Shown: positions 10,947 through 20,006, counted from the first letter of the stretch. The stretch: DNA of 64,000 nt from Pseudomonas taeanensis MS-3 (GCF_000498575.2 NZ_AWSQ01000001.1:973914-1037913); one strand, 5' to 3'. The notes: a model not told the origin generated them from the sequence alone. A program made the numbers and translations.

Positions 10947-11636
10947 TTACTGCACGTGCCGCGGGTTGATCGGGTAGCTCGGGAACGGCGTGTTGAAGAC
11001 GATATTTGGGCTGAGTTGAGTCAGCAGTGGGTTGACTTTCAACAGGGTGATTTTCCACTCCCCAGGAGCCGAGGCCATCAGCCCCAGGGTGTTGTTGCTG
11101 ACGAACAACTGCGGGCCTGGCGTGGGGTCGAAGGGCTGCGGCTCGCTGGATAGCGAGGTGATTTCCTGGTGTACCAGCACGTTGAAGTTCAGGGCAATAC
11201 TGCCGGTACCTACTCGGCGGCCGCTCTGGTACTGGCTGATATAGGGCGCCGAGAGGGAGAAGATGGCGTTCTGGCGAATGCTGGCCAGACCCTGAGTGGC
11301 GATTGCCAGTGCGGCGGCGCGACCACGAGAGCGCTTGCCGCCGATATCGATTTCAATGTTTTCGTCGACGGTTTCGTCGAAGCATTTCTCCACCTCCTCG
11401 AGAACGCCGGGTTGCAGCTTATGGTTTGAGGCTTCGGGGATGCACAGGAAAAAACGCCGAACCACCTGATTGGCCTCGAAATAGGCGCTTTGCTTGATCA
11501 TGCTCGCGCTGATCGGAGCGAGATGACCGAGGCCGTTCGCCGCGTGCTTCTGCTCGGCTGGTTTACTGTCGGCCTGTACCAGGCAAGACGCACTGAGTGC
11601 GGAGATCAACAAGGCGGTGCGAAAGGGTTTGCTCAC
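10947..11636 (-). CDS. Secreted protein of unknown function
   Basis: 229 aa with a clear Sec signal peptide: a basic start (MSKPFR), a hydrophobic stretch, and a likely cut after VQA at residue 22. The mature part has no membrane segment. It contains CIPEAS and EVEKCFDE, two cysteines that may pair; a central glycine/arginine-rich GGKRSRGRA; and a beta-rich C-terminal part with PGEWKITLLKV. I do not recognise the family. It lies between the HMGL-like gene and the autoinducer synthase on the same strand, 126 bases after the former, so it may have its own promoter. Its position suggests a link to the quorum/biosynthetic cluster, but nothing in the protein proves it. Confidence 0.7.
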   Translation of the reverse strand: MSKPFRTALLISALSASCLVQADSKPAEQKHAANGLGHLAPISASMIKQSAYFEANQVVRRFFLCIPEASNHKLQPGVLEEVEKCFDETVDENIEIDIGGKRSRGRAAALAIATQGLASIRQNAIFSLSAPYISQYQSGRRVGTGSIALNFNVLVHQEITSLSSEPQPFDPTPGPQLFVSNNTLGLMASAPGEWKITLLKVNPLLTQLSPNIVFNTPFPSYPINPRHVQ

Positions 11637-11762
11637 AAATTGTCCTTAATGCGCTGGCGGTTAGGGGGCAGAGAAGAGTGCTGCAAATCGATAGTAGATA
11701 GGCGCGCCGTACCGGGCTATTTCAGTGGCTTTCAGCGCGTTGCAGAGGGCTGAAGGCGGTTG

Positions 11763-13175
11763 TCACAGGCCTTGCTCGGGCGTCAGCAGCGACCAGTCAC
11801 GGACCTCGAGCTGCAGTTTCGAATCCTTGAAAATCAAAAAGTTGGCTACGTCCAGGCGAATGCTGCCGACTCGGGTAGAGATGGGTTTGAAGCTGTCGAG
11901 TCCGACCGACTGCAAGGCGTGACCGATCTGTTTAACCGCCCGGCACAGCTTCACGTTGAATTGCGCCTCGTTGTCGCCAATCATGCGGTGCAGTTCTTCG
12001 CGCTCGAGCCAGCCTAGGCTGAGGGGGTCGATCTCACTCGGGTGAAGATCCTTACGCTGGATCTGTGTCTGCTGCTGCTGACAATACTCACGGGCCAGTA
12101 ACAGCAGCAGGTAATGGTGTACCCGCTCGCCCAGGTCCAGCTCGGTGTCGCCGACTTCGATGCACAGACGCACATGCCAATCGTCACTGCTCACGCGGAA
12201 GACAAATCGCAGGTCATCGCCACTCAGGGCTGTGGGGCTCGGTTGGTCGGCAGGCGATGCCAGGGCTCGGCGTGACTCGGCGCTAGTGTCAAGGCTGCGG
12301 TAGGCCAAGCCGTCGCGCTGACTGAGGAAATCCCGGTAGCGGTTCAAGCCGGCCTGTTGTGCGGCGGGCAGGGAAAATTGTTCGAGCACGGCCACCAGAG
12401 GCGGCGGCTGATCCTGTTCGAGGCAGCCGGCCAGGCTGCAATGGATGTGGCTGGCGCCACTTTTTAAGGCGGCGATAACATTGGCCAGTCCCTGGCCGTG
12501 GGCATTTCCGGCGAGAAACTCCAGCTGCGGACCGACTGCGGCCATGCTCGGGGCCTGGCTCTGGAGTGCGGCGAAGATATTGCACACGCCCAGCGCGGTC
12601 AGCTGTGAGGCTTCGTCGCTCAGGGTCAGGCGGGCGAACTGCTGCTGCAGGGCGAAGGTCCGGCACAGCTGTAACTGTTCGTGGGAGGCGGTGGCGATTC
12701 GGCTCAAGGTCAGCCGCAGGGGCCAGCCGAGACGTCTGCCTAGCTGGCAAACGCTCTCAAGTCGCTGCAACTCGCTGTGCAGGCGGGTAGCAGCGCAGTC
12801 AGCCAGATCCACCTGCAAGTTCAGGCCGCAATGGGGGTGGCCGGTAGTCAGGTCGAGCAGTTGCTGCTCCTGCCAATTCGGCGATGTTGGCAGGTTGAAC
12901 CAGATGCGCACCGGGGCCTGGTGACGCTGCAGCAGGTGCAGCAGTTCCTGGGGAGCACCAGACGGCTCGAGATTCAGCAGGACGTCGGTGACCCTGCTCT
13001 GAGCCATGGCATTGAGCCCCTGAGTCACTTCTTCCTGGCTGCTGCAGCTGTGCACCAGGGCATCGAAAGCATGCGCGACGACACCGGAAAAGCTCGGCAT
13101 CAGGGCCAGTCGGTTCCAGTCGCAGAGGTGAGGTGGGGCGTTGTTGAGTGCGGGGTCTGGGTAATACGCGTGCAT
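11763..13175 (-). CDS. HMGL/isopropylmalate-synthase-like barrel fused to winged-helix-like C-terminal domain
   Basis: 470 aa. Residues about 25-275 resemble the TIM barrel of homocitrate/isopropylmalate synthases: LSDEASQLTALGVCNIFAAL (184-203) fits the conserved DTxGxxxP strand, and GNAHGQGLANVIAALKSGA (223-241) fits the family's HxHxDxGLAxAN segment. The metal-binding HxH pair and the N-terminal catalytic RD are missing, so a pseudoenzyme is likely. Residues about 345-425 (GERVHHYLLLLLAREYC...GWLEREELHRMIG...FNVKLCRAVKQIG) resemble the winged-helix domains found at the end of some FHA-type regulators. The start ATG is one base after the exporter's stop, so it is coupled to the operon. A sensing or regulatory role is inferred; no function is known to me. 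Confidence 0.65.
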   Translation of the reverse strand: MHAYYPDPALNNAPPHLCDWNRLALMPSFSGVVAHAFDALVHSCSSQEEVTQGLNAMAQSRVTDVLLNLEPSGAPQELLHLLQRHQAPVRIWFNLPTSPNWQEQQLLDLTTGHPHCGLNLQVDLADCAATRLHSELQRLESVCQLGRRLGWPLRLTLSRIATASHEQLQLCRTFALQQQFARLTLSDEASQLTALGVCNIFAALQSQAPSMAAVGPQLEFLAGNAHGQGLANVIAALKSGASHIHCSLAGCLEQDQPPPLVAVLEQFSLPAAQQAGLNRYRDFLSQRDGLAYRSLDTSAESRRALASPADQPSPTALSGDDLRFVFRVSSDDWHVRLCIEVGDTELDLGERVHHYLLLLLAREYCQQQQTQIQRKDLHPSEIDPLSLGWLEREELHRMIGDNEAQFNVKLCRAVKQIGHALQSVGLDSFKPISTRVGSIRLDVANFLIFKDSKLQLEVRDWSLLTPEQGL

Positions 13176-13176
13176 A

Positions 13177-14100
13177 TCAGTGTTCCGGATGACTGAGTTT
13201 TTTTGCAGGCGATACGGCTGCCTCTGGAGGGGTGGGTTTGAGCAGTTGGTACAGCAGGGCGACCCAGATCAGGCTGAAGCCGGCCAATTTCAGAGCGTTC
13301 AGGTTTTCCTGGAAAACCAGCACGGCGAGAAGAAACATCAAGCTGGGGTTGAGGTATTGCAGGTTGCCCACGGTGGTCAGCGGCAGGTGGCGCAGGGACA
13401 TCACGTAGAACAGCATCGGTAAGGTGGTCACCAGCCCGATGGCCACCAGCAGCTGCAGGTCGCCGCTGGAGAGGGCAGTGCTTTGCTCGCTTTCGATCAG
13501 CAGGTAGAGGGTCGCGGGGATGGCCGCCACTGTGGTTTCCAGGGTCAGGCCCGCAAGTGGCGGCATACCCACGGCTTTTTTCAGCGCAGTGTAGAGGGCG
13601 AAGGTCAGCGCAATCAGCAGGCCGATCCAGGGCACGTGTTGCAGCCCTCCGGCCAAGGCGATCAAGCCGGCGCCGAGCACGCAGAGACTGACGCACAGCG
13701 GCTCGCCAGTGCGCCAGGGTTCGTGAAACAGGCACTTGGCCAGTAACAGGCTGAGCGCCGGGGCGAGGTAGTAGCCCAGGCTTGCGTCCTGTAACCGACC
13801 GGCGCCCACGGCCCAGATCACCATGAACCAGTTGCTGGCGATCAGCAGGCTGCTCAGTGGCAGCCAGGCCAGTTGCCGAGGTGTGCGCAACAGGGCGCCC
13901 AACTCGGCCAGGGCGGTCCGGCCTCGGTAGAGCAGTAAGATCAACCCGCAGAACAGCAACGACCAGAGAATGCGTTGCGCCAGTACCAGCCACGCCGGCA
14001 GGTGCTCGAGTTGCTTGAACAGCAGCGCGGCCGATGCCCACAGCAGGTAGGCGCTGACACTCAGCGCCAAGGCGTGCGAATTGAGGCGGGGACTGGACAT
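13177..14100 (-). CDS. EamA/RarD-type transporter
   Basis: 307 aa, ten predicted membrane helices in two EamA halves. The start MSSPRLNSHALALSVSAYLLWAS and the features GYYLAPALSLLLAKCLF and NLQYLNPSLMFLLAVLVFQE are typical of RarD-like drug/metabolite exporters of the inner membrane. AAGGAAG sits seven bases before the ATG. It follows the MDR oxidoreductase by 27 bases and precedes the HMGL-like gene by one base. In this operon it is the natural candidate for export or import of the pathway product; the substrate is unknown. Confidence 0.85.
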   Translation of the reverse strand: MSSPRLNSHALALSVSAYLLWASAALLFKQLEHLPAWLVLAQRILWSLLFCGLILLLYRGRTALAELGALLRTPRQLAWLPLSSLLIASNWFMVIWAVGAGRLQDASLGYYLAPALSLLLAKCLFHEPWRTGEPLCVSLCVLGAGLIALAGGLQHVPWIGLLIALTFALYTALKKAVGMPPLAGLTLETTVAAIPATLYLLIESEQSTALSSGDLQLLVAIGLVTTLPMLFYVMSLRHLPLTTVGNLQYLNPSLMFLLAVLVFQENLNALKLAGFSLIWVALLYQLLKPTPPEAAVSPAKKLSHPEH

Positions 14101-14127
14101 GCTCAGCTTCCTTGCTGCAAGGGGGGC

Positions 14128-15120
14128 TTATGCGCGGCTGATGCTCACCTTGCCCAGTGCCGCGCCAGCTTCGGCGTGGGCGTGGGCCAGGTTGACCTCG
14201 CTAAAGCTGAAGCGCTGCGGGTCGAGCAGCGGCGACAGCAGCCCTTCATCGACCAGGCGCGCCACCTCGCGCAGAATGAAACCGTGGTGCTCCATGCCTA
14301 CGCCACTGGCCATCGGCCAGGACATGTTCACGCAGTGCAGCGACAGCTTGCGTGCCCAGGCCTGAGTGATGTCGAGGTTGCCCATGGCCAGAGTAGTAAT
14401 CACATGGCCGCCGACCTTGGTGGCCTCCAGGCTGTTCTGCAGCACCTCGCCGCCGACGGTATCGACCACTACATCGAAGCCTTCACCCTGGGTGCAGCTT
14501 TGCACATAGGCGGCAACACTCTGCTCGCGGTAGTTGATGGTCACGTCGGCGCCGTACAGGCGCGACAGTTCGGCCTTTTTCTCCGAACTGACCGTGGTGA
14601 ACACCTGCGCGCCGCGCCATTTGGCCAGTTGCGCGGCGACATGGCCGACCCCGCCCGTGCCGGCATGCACCAGCACGCGCTGGCCCGGACGAATTTCCAC
14701 ACGGTCGATCAGGCCTTCCCAGGCGGTGATGGCCACCAGCGGCAAGGTGGCCGCTTCGGTCGCGCTGATCCGGCTCGGTTGGCGTGCGACCAACGCGGCG
14801 TCGGCGACCATGTACTCGGCCAGGGCGCCTTGCCGGCCACGCACGCCACCGGCGCAGCCATACACCCGATCACCCACCTTGAGGTCGCTGACACCTGGGC
14901 CGACTTCCACCAGGGTGCCGGCGAAGTCGCTGTGCAGAATGGCCGGAAAATCATGGGTGAAACCCGGCAGATCGCCGCGACGCAGCTTGAAGTCCAGGGG
15001 GTTGACCGCAGTCGCCTCGACTTTTACCAGTACTTGCTGGGCGCCGACTTGTGGGGTGGGGAGCTCCATTTCCTCGAAGACATCCGCAGGGCCAAAACGC
15101 TTGATGACGATGGCTTTCAT
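14128..15120 (-). CDS. Zinc-free MDR oxidoreductase (NADP-dependent quinone/enone reductase family)
   Basis: 330 aa from the ATG that overlaps the upstream hydrolase stop (ATGA). The N-terminal GroES-like domain begins MKAIVIKRFGPADVFEEME; the Rossmann domain has the NADPH loop VHAGTGGVGHVAAQLAKWRGA near residue 148. The zinc ligands of classical alcohol dehydrogenases are absent, as in quinone reductases and enoyl reductases. In an AfsA-type pathway a butenolide double bond must be reduced, and this protein or the aldo/keto reductase could do it; that is inferred. It is one of at least five genes linked by overlaps or very short gaps. Confidence 0.85.
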   Translation of the reverse strand: MKAIVIKRFGPADVFEEMELPTPQVGAQQVLVKVEATAVNPLDFKLRRGDLPGFTHDFPAILHSDFAGTLVEVGPGVSDLKVGDRVYGCAGGVRGRQGALAEYMVADAALVARQPSRISATEAATLPLVAITAWEGLIDRVEIRPGQRVLVHAGTGGVGHVAAQLAKWRGAQVFTTVSSEKKAELSRLYGADVTINYREQSVAAYVQSCTQGEGFDVVVDTVGGEVLQNSLEATKVGGHVITTLAMGNLDITQAWARKLSLHCVNMSWPMASGVGMEHHGFILREVARLVDEGLLSPLLDPQRFSFSEVNLAHAHAEAGAALGKVSISRA

Positions 15121-15947
15121 GACATTTTCCTTAATGTGTGCGCGACGAAGCTGTCGAGCAGGTCGTTGAAGCGCTGCGGTTGCTCGAGGTGCGGGTTGTG
15201 CCCGCAATCCTCGAACAGGCCGACGCTCAGGTTGCAGCCGACGAAGCTGTCGGCGGCCGCGCAATACTGCCAATCGATGAAGCCATCGGCCTGACCTTGC
15301 AGCAGTAAGGTTGGCACCGCGCTGTCACGCAGCAGCTGGCACTCGTCGGCGAAGCCCCCGGCGCCCAGGCAGGCGCCCAGTTGGCTGCGTACTTGCGGGT
15401 CGGTGGCGTGGATACCGGCTTCGACCAGCGCCAACAGGGGCTCCGAGAGGCGCGCTGAGTTGACGAAGGCGGCGGCCAGGCGACCGACCTGCTGCAGGTC
15501 CAGTTCGGCCTGGAACACCAGGCCGTCGCTCGGGTCCGGGCTGAAGGTCTGCCCGGCCGTGTTGGCGTTGAACGGCGGCGCGGCCACCAGCACCAAGCCC
15601 AGCAGGCCATGCAGGCGCGGCAGGGCTTCCAGGGCGGCATGCCCGCCGAGGCTGTGGCCGACGACGAAGTACTGATCCAGGCTGAGCAGCTCGACGGCCT
15701 CGACCAGCGACTGGGCGAAGCCGGCGAAGCTGTAAGCCTGTTCGGGATTGCGTGCGGGTTCCGAGCCGCCGTGGCCGAGAAAGTCCAGGGCAATGATCCG
15801 GTAGCGCTCGCCCAGCTCATCGAACTGAGCGCTGAAGGCTGCGGCGGCCGAGGAGTTACCGTGACAGAACAGCAGCAACGGACCGCTGCCCTGATTGTCC
15901 AGGTAGCGCAGCCGGCCGGCGGCGAGGGGCAGGTAATTAATGTGCAT
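15117..15947 (-). CDS. Alpha/beta-fold hydrolase
   Basis: 276 aa. The nucleophile elbow GHSLGGHA gives Ser near residue 98; the oxyanion segment FCHGNSSAAAAF is near residue 28; the catalytic His lies in EDCGHNPHLEQP near residue 251, with the acid probably in QGQADGFIDW. It has no signal peptide, so it is cytoplasmic. Its start overlaps the condensation-type gene by 11 bases and its stop overlaps the MDR oxidoreductase by four, which implies coordinated translation. It may act as a thioesterase or lactone hydrolase in the cluster; the substrate cannot be told from the sequence. Confidence 0.85.
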   Translation of the reverse strand: MHINYLPLAAGRLRYLDNQGSGPLLLFCHGNSSAAAAFSAQFDELGERYRIIALDFLGHGGSEPARNPEQAYSFAGFAQSLVEAVELLSLDQYFVVGHSLGGHAALEALPRLHGLLGLVLVAAPPFNANTAGQTFSPDPSDGLVFQAELDLQQVGRLAAAFVNSARLSEPLLALVEAGIHATDPQVRSQLGACLGAGGFADECQLLRDSAVPTLLLQGQADGFIDWQYCAAADSFVGCNLSVGLFEDCGHNPHLEQPQRFNDLLDSFVAHTLRKMS

Positions 15948-17205
15948 GGCAGAGCTCTTCCTGGCGGGCGCCGAACGTCAGCAAGCGGTGCTGCTGGTGC
16001 TCGATCAGCGCGACGATGCGCGCGCTGTCGATCAGCGGAGTGACGTAGGTGAAACTGAGATTGAGTCGTTCAGCGAAGGTGGTGGCATGCACCGCGACGG
16101 CAAAGTTGCCGGCGCTGCGACAGGCCACGTTGAGGTAGTCGTGCAGCACGAAGGCCGGTGTCTCCGGCAGTGCGATGCGGCCGTGGTTGGTCAGGGCGAC
16201 GCCCTGCACGAAGCCTTCGGCCTGGATTAACTGAGCGCAGCGCTGGCGCACTTGCGCCAGGCTGGCGCCGGGATTGGCCCGATCGGCGTGCTGCAAGGCC
16301 TGCTGCAATTGCTGTTGGTAATCCTGGGCCAAGGCCAGCAGGGAACGTCCGCTCACCTGCAGGTCGCAGCCGACCACGCCGATGTAGCAGCCGAGCTGAT
16401 CGTTGGCGATGGGCTGGGCCGCGCGTTGGCGCAATGAAATCGCACTGTTCAGGCGGATCTGCTGGCCCAGGCCAATCGCCTCGCAGGCCTGCAGCAGGGC
16501 GCCGCCGAGCAGCGCGTTGAGGCTCAGGTCTGCAGCGCGGGCATCGCGCTGCAGGCGTTGCAGCTGGGGTGTGGCCAGGCTGAGAACCTGCACACGGGTG
16601 CGCCGTTGTTCCAGTGGAACCCGCTGCTGGTAAGCCGGCGCCGGCAGGTGGCTGGGCAGCGGGGCTGGGCCGTGTGCGCCGAGGAAGTGCTCCAGGGCCG
16701 GCGCCAGCGTGCTGAGGTCCGGTGGTGTTGCTGATTCGTGCAACAGTGCCTGGCAAAACTGCAGCAGCTCGCCGAGTAGCAGAGTCAGGCTGAGCGCATC
16801 GACGATGGCGTGATGGCAGGTCAGGATCAGGTGGTGCTGGTGCTGCCCGGACTCGCTGAGCAGGGCCAGTTTCCACAGGCCGCGGCTGGGGTCGAGTGGG
16901 TGGTTGAGCTCCTGTTCCAGTTGCGCGAGGGTATCGCCGATGTCGGGCAGCGTCAGGCTGCGAATCGGCAGGTCATCCAGGTGTGCGTTGCGGGCGTAGT
17001 ACAGGCCTTTGCCGTCTTCCTGGATGCTGGCTTGCAGCAATGGGTGGCGCTGCCACAGTAACGCCGCGGCAGCGCGCAGCAGCGCTGCATCCAGCGGGCC
17101 GTCGAGACTCAGCAAGCTACTGGTCTGGGTGGTGCCGGCCTGCTCGTGCAGGCCGGCCATGGCGGTTTCGATCTGGCCCAGGGGGCGCAGGCGGGAAAGG
17201 TTCAT
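15937..17205 (-). CDS. Free-standing condensation-domain/PapA-like acyltransferase
   Basis: 422 aa from ATG 17205, with GGAG seven bases upstream. The catalytic motif HHAIVDA is at residues 131-137, the HHxxxDG motif of NRPS condensation and PapA/wax-ester acyltransferases with Ala for Gly. The N-terminal MNLSRLRPLGQIETAM and the second-half segment QIRLNSAISLRQR are in keeping with the two CAT-like lobes. There is no adenylation or carrier domain, so it should join an acyl donor to a free alcohol or amine. It starts 12 bases after the FAD hydroxylase stop and overlaps the hydrolase start by 11 bases. It supports reading the operon as small-molecule biosynthesis. Confidence 0.75.
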   Translation of the reverse strand: MNLSRLRPLGQIETAMAGLHEQAGTTQTSSLLSLDGPLDAALLRAAAALLWQRHPLLQASIQEDGKGLYYARNAHLDDLPIRSLTLPDIGDTLAQLEQELNHPLDPSRGLWKLALLSESGQHQHHLILTCHHAIVDALSLTLLLGELLQFCQALLHESATPPDLSTLAPALEHFLGAHGPAPLPSHLPAPAYQQRVPLEQRRTRVQVLSLATPQLQRLQRDARAADLSLNALLGGALLQACEAIGLGQQIRLNSAISLRQRAAQPIANDQLGCYIGVVGCDLQVSGRSLLALAQDYQQQLQQALQHADRANPGASLAQVRQRCAQLIQAEGFVQGVALTNHGRIALPETPAFVLHDYLNVACRSAGNFAVAVHATTFAERLNLSFTYVTPLIDSARIVALIEHQQHRLLTFGARQEELCHAH

Positions 17206-17217
17206 CGGCAACTCCGC

Positions 17218-18828
17218 TCAACCAGCCAGACGTTCGAGGGATGGCGGCGCAGCGAAGTCATGCAAGCGCTGCAGCTGGTCCCACAGTGTGGCGCTGTGCT
17301 GCAGTTGGCCGCTCTGGGCGACGTACAGGTCAGGCCGTACCAATACGAAGTCGCCCTCGGCCAATGCGTAGGCGTGGCGCAGGTGTTGTCGCTCGTCACG
17401 CAGGCAGAGTTCGCTGGGTAGGGCCAGGCGATCATGGCTGGCGTCGGTGAGCAGGCGCACGCGGATGCGGTCCTGGCAGACCTGTTGCACTTGAGCGATC
17501 AGTGCCAGGCAGGCGTGTAGGCCGGCGGCATCACGCGGCGGTACCAGAAACAGGCTGTGACGACCGCCGCCGAGCAGTGCCAGGCTGTCGCCACCGACGC
17601 CGTTGTCGGCGACATAGGGCAGTTGGCGGCCTGGCTGCAATACTTGGCCTGGTAGAGGCGGGGCGTCTGCCGGACCATAGGCCAGATTCAGGCCGGAAGA
17701 CTCCCAGGGGAACAGGCGCAGGAAGTCGCGGTTGTGCATGCGCGGCAGGAAAGCCTGCTCGTCGCTGCTCTGGTGGCGATCCAGGCGCGCGATCAGTGAG
17801 GTGGAGCGGTCGGTCTTGCCGAGCAGTTTTGCCGTGTTGAGATGACGCTCGGCGTTGTAGCTGTCTAGCAGCGCGTCACTGCCGCAACCATTGAGGCAGT
17901 AGCCGAGCTTCCAGCCGAGGTTGAAGGCGTCGGCGATTCCGGAGTTCATGCCGAAGCCGCCGATCGGGCTGAACAGGTGCGCGGCGTCGCCGGCGATAAA
18001 CACCCGGCCCTGCTGGAAGGTCGGCGCGCTGCGGTTATAGAACGGCGCGCTGGACAGCCAGATGGGATCTTCGACCTCCAGGCCTTCGATCTGGTAACGG
18101 GCGATGTACTCGCGAACTTCTTCCAGGCTGGGCTTATATCCAGGCGGGCACTCGGCTTCGGCCTTGATCACGATGCGGTGGTAGCCGCTCTTCAGCGGCA
18201 GCAGGATCAGGAAGCCATCGTCGCGGACGAAGTAGTGACCTTCCTCCTGGCGACCCGGCCAGCGGATACGCAGGTCGGCGAGGAGGAAGTGCATGCGGTA
18301 GTCGTAGCCTTCGAAGCTCAGACCCAGCGACTCGCGCACCTTGCTCAGGCCGCCATCGCAGCCGGCGACGTAGGCGAATTCTGCTGTTTCTTGCTGGGCG
18401 CCATTGCGTAGGGCCGCGCGTACTCGATCGCTGTGTTGCTCCAGGTCGAGCAGCTCGCAGTCGCGTTCGATCTGGTAGCCCAGGCTGTTGAGCCGTGCTT
18501 CCAGCACCCGCTCGGTTTCAGGTTGCGGCAGCATCAGGAAGAACGGGTATTTGTGTTGCATGCGGCTGAAGCGCGAGCGCGTCAGCGCGCGGTTGTTATA
18601 CAGCAGGTTGATGACTTCGGTCTGGTGGCCCAGTTCGACCAGGGACTCGGCCAGGCCGAAGTCATTGAGCAACTGCAGCGAGGCCGGGTTGATGCTCAGC
18701 GCCTTGGAGGGCGAGGGTTCTGGCCGGCGTTTCTCGATGATGCGAAAAGGTACGCCATAGCGGTGCAGTTGCAGCGCCAGGGTCATGCCGGTGGGACCGC
18801 CGCCGACGATCAATACGTCCTGTTTCAT
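17218..18828 (-). CDS. FAD-dependent class A monooxygenase (aromatic/polyketide hydroxylase type)
   Basis: 536 aa from MKQDVLIVGGGPTGMT; an ATG five codons upstream is also in frame. The ADP-binding GGGPTG is at residues 9-14. The second FAD motif (GRVFIAGDAAHLFSPIGGFGMNSG) is near residue 280. The C-terminal part of about 130 residues has the thioredoxin-like layout found in phenol and polyketide hydroxylases (PheA/TfdB group). It uses NAD(P)H and oxygen to hydroxylate its substrate. It follows the aldo/keto reductase by 72 bases and leads into the tightly packed genes of the operon. Confidence 0.85.
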   Translation of the reverse strand: MKQDVLIVGGGPTGMTLALQLHRYGVPFRIIEKRRPEPSPSKALSINPASLQLLNDFGLAESLVELGHQTEVINLLYNNRALTRSRFSRMQHKYPFFLMLPQPETERVLEARLNSLGYQIERDCELLDLEQHSDRVRAALRNGAQQETAEFAYVAGCDGGLSKVRESLGLSFEGYDYRMHFLLADLRIRWPGRQEEGHYFVRDDGFLILLPLKSGYHRIVIKAEAECPPGYKPSLEEVREYIARYQIEGLEVEDPIWLSSAPFYNRSAPTFQQGRVFIAGDAAHLFSPIGGFGMNSGIADAFNLGWKLGYCLNGCGSDALLDSYNAERHLNTAKLLGKTDRSTSLIARLDRHQSSDEQAFLPRMHNRDFLRLFPWESSGLNLAYGPADAPPLPGQVLQPGRQLPYVADNGVGGDSLALLGGGRHSLFLVPPRDAAGLHACLALIAQVQQVCQDRIRVRLLTDASHDRLALPSELCLRDERQHLRHAYALAEGDFVLVRPDLYVAQSGQLQHSATLWDQLQRLHDFAAPPSLERLAG

Positions 18829-18900
18829 CGCGCAGATTTCCATGCAGGGGGCGTGGCACCGATCAGCCGGGCTGCGAACAGCCCGGCTGGTGCCGCCTGG

Positions 18901-19899
18901 TCAGAGATTGGTGCCTTGGAGGATGGCGTCGGGGTAGCGTTTGCCGGCGATGGCCGATGGGTCGAAGATCTTGCCGAGCATGGCCGAGGCCGCCGCGTCG
19001 AGCTGAACGTTCTGCGCCGAGAAGTTGCCTTCCAGGTACGCAATGCGCTTGGTGCCCGGGATCACGTGCAGGTTGGCGTACTGGTCCAGTAGCCAGGCCA
19101 AGGCCAGTTGCGCAGTGGAACAGCCCAACTCGGCGCTCATTTTTTCCAGGGTCTTGACCAATTCCAGGTTGTGGTCGAAGTTTTCGCCCTGAAAGCGCGG
19201 CAGCTTGGTGCGAAAGTCGGCCGCGGCGTCGGATTGCTGGATCTGATTCTTGTCCAGCTTGCCGGTGAGGAAGCCGCGGCCCAGCGGGCTGTAGGCGACC
19301 AGGGCGATGCCGAGCTGCTCGCAGAGCGGCAGCATGGTTTGCTCGAGATCGCGCGACCACAGCGAGTACTCGCTCTGCAGCGCGGCGATGGGGTGCACTG
19401 CGTGGGCCTTGCGCAGGGTCTCGGGGGACATTTCCGACAGGCCGATGGCGCCGATCTTGCCTTCCTTGACCAGTTCGGCGAGGGCGCCGACGGTCTCCTC
19501 GATAGGGGTGTTGGGGTCGCGACGATGTACGTAATACAGGTCGATCTGCTCGACGTTGAGACGCTTCAGCGAGGCCTCGCAGGCCTTCTTCACGTAGTCG
19601 CGCGAACCCTCGATCAGCAGCTTGTACTTGTCGCTCGGGTCGCGGTAGATGCCGAACTTGCTCGCTATCAGCACGTCCTGGCGCTTGGCGCCGATGCGCT
19701 TGATGAACTTGCCGAGCAGCTCTTCGTTGTGCCCGCTGCCATACATGTCGGACGTGTCGAAGTGGCGGTAGCCCAGGTCCAGAGCGGCCTCCAGGGTGGC
19801 CAGGGACTGTGTGTCGTCGGTTTCGCCGTAAAACTCGCTCATGCCCATGCAGCCGAGGCCGACCGCGGGAACCATTTTGCCTGCCAACATCCTTTTCAT
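18901..19899 (-). CDS. Aldo/keto reductase
   Basis: 332 aa. The family signature GYRHFDTSDMYGSGHNEELLG (Asp and Tyr of the tetrad) is near residue 43; KFG (catalytic Lys) is near 82 and YYVHRRD (His) near 122; the C-terminal cofactor segment VIPGTKR is near 275. It belongs to the AKR subgroup annotated as Tas or pyridoxal-reductase-like and would reduce a carbonyl with NADPH. GAGAGAG lies seven bases before the ATG. It is the first gene after a 250-base gap, so it probably opens the operon; a lux-box-like element lies 107 bases upstream. Confidence 0.85.
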   Translation of the reverse strand: MKRMLAGKMVPAVGLGCMGMSEFYGETDDTQSLATLEAALDLGYRHFDTSDMYGSGHNEELLGKFIKRIGAKRQDVLIASKFGIYRDPSDKYKLLIEGSRDYVKKACEASLKRLNVEQIDLYYVHRRDPNTPIEETVGALAELVKEGKIGAIGLSEMSPETLRKAHAVHPIAALQSEYSLWSRDLEQTMLPLCEQLGIALVAYSPLGRGFLTGKLDKNQIQQSDAAADFRTKLPRFQGENFDHNLELVKTLEKMSAELGCSTAQLALAWLLDQYANLHVIPGTKRIAYLEGNFSAQNVQLDAAASAMLGKIFDPSAIAGKRYPDAILQGTNL

Positions 19900-20006
19900 G
19901 ATTTTGCTCTCTCAACGTGGGGCCAGTGCTGTGGCCATTGACGGGTGCGCCATAGGGCGCGCTTACCAAGACTGAATTAAGGCTATAGCGCCGCGCGGCG
20001 ACGCAT

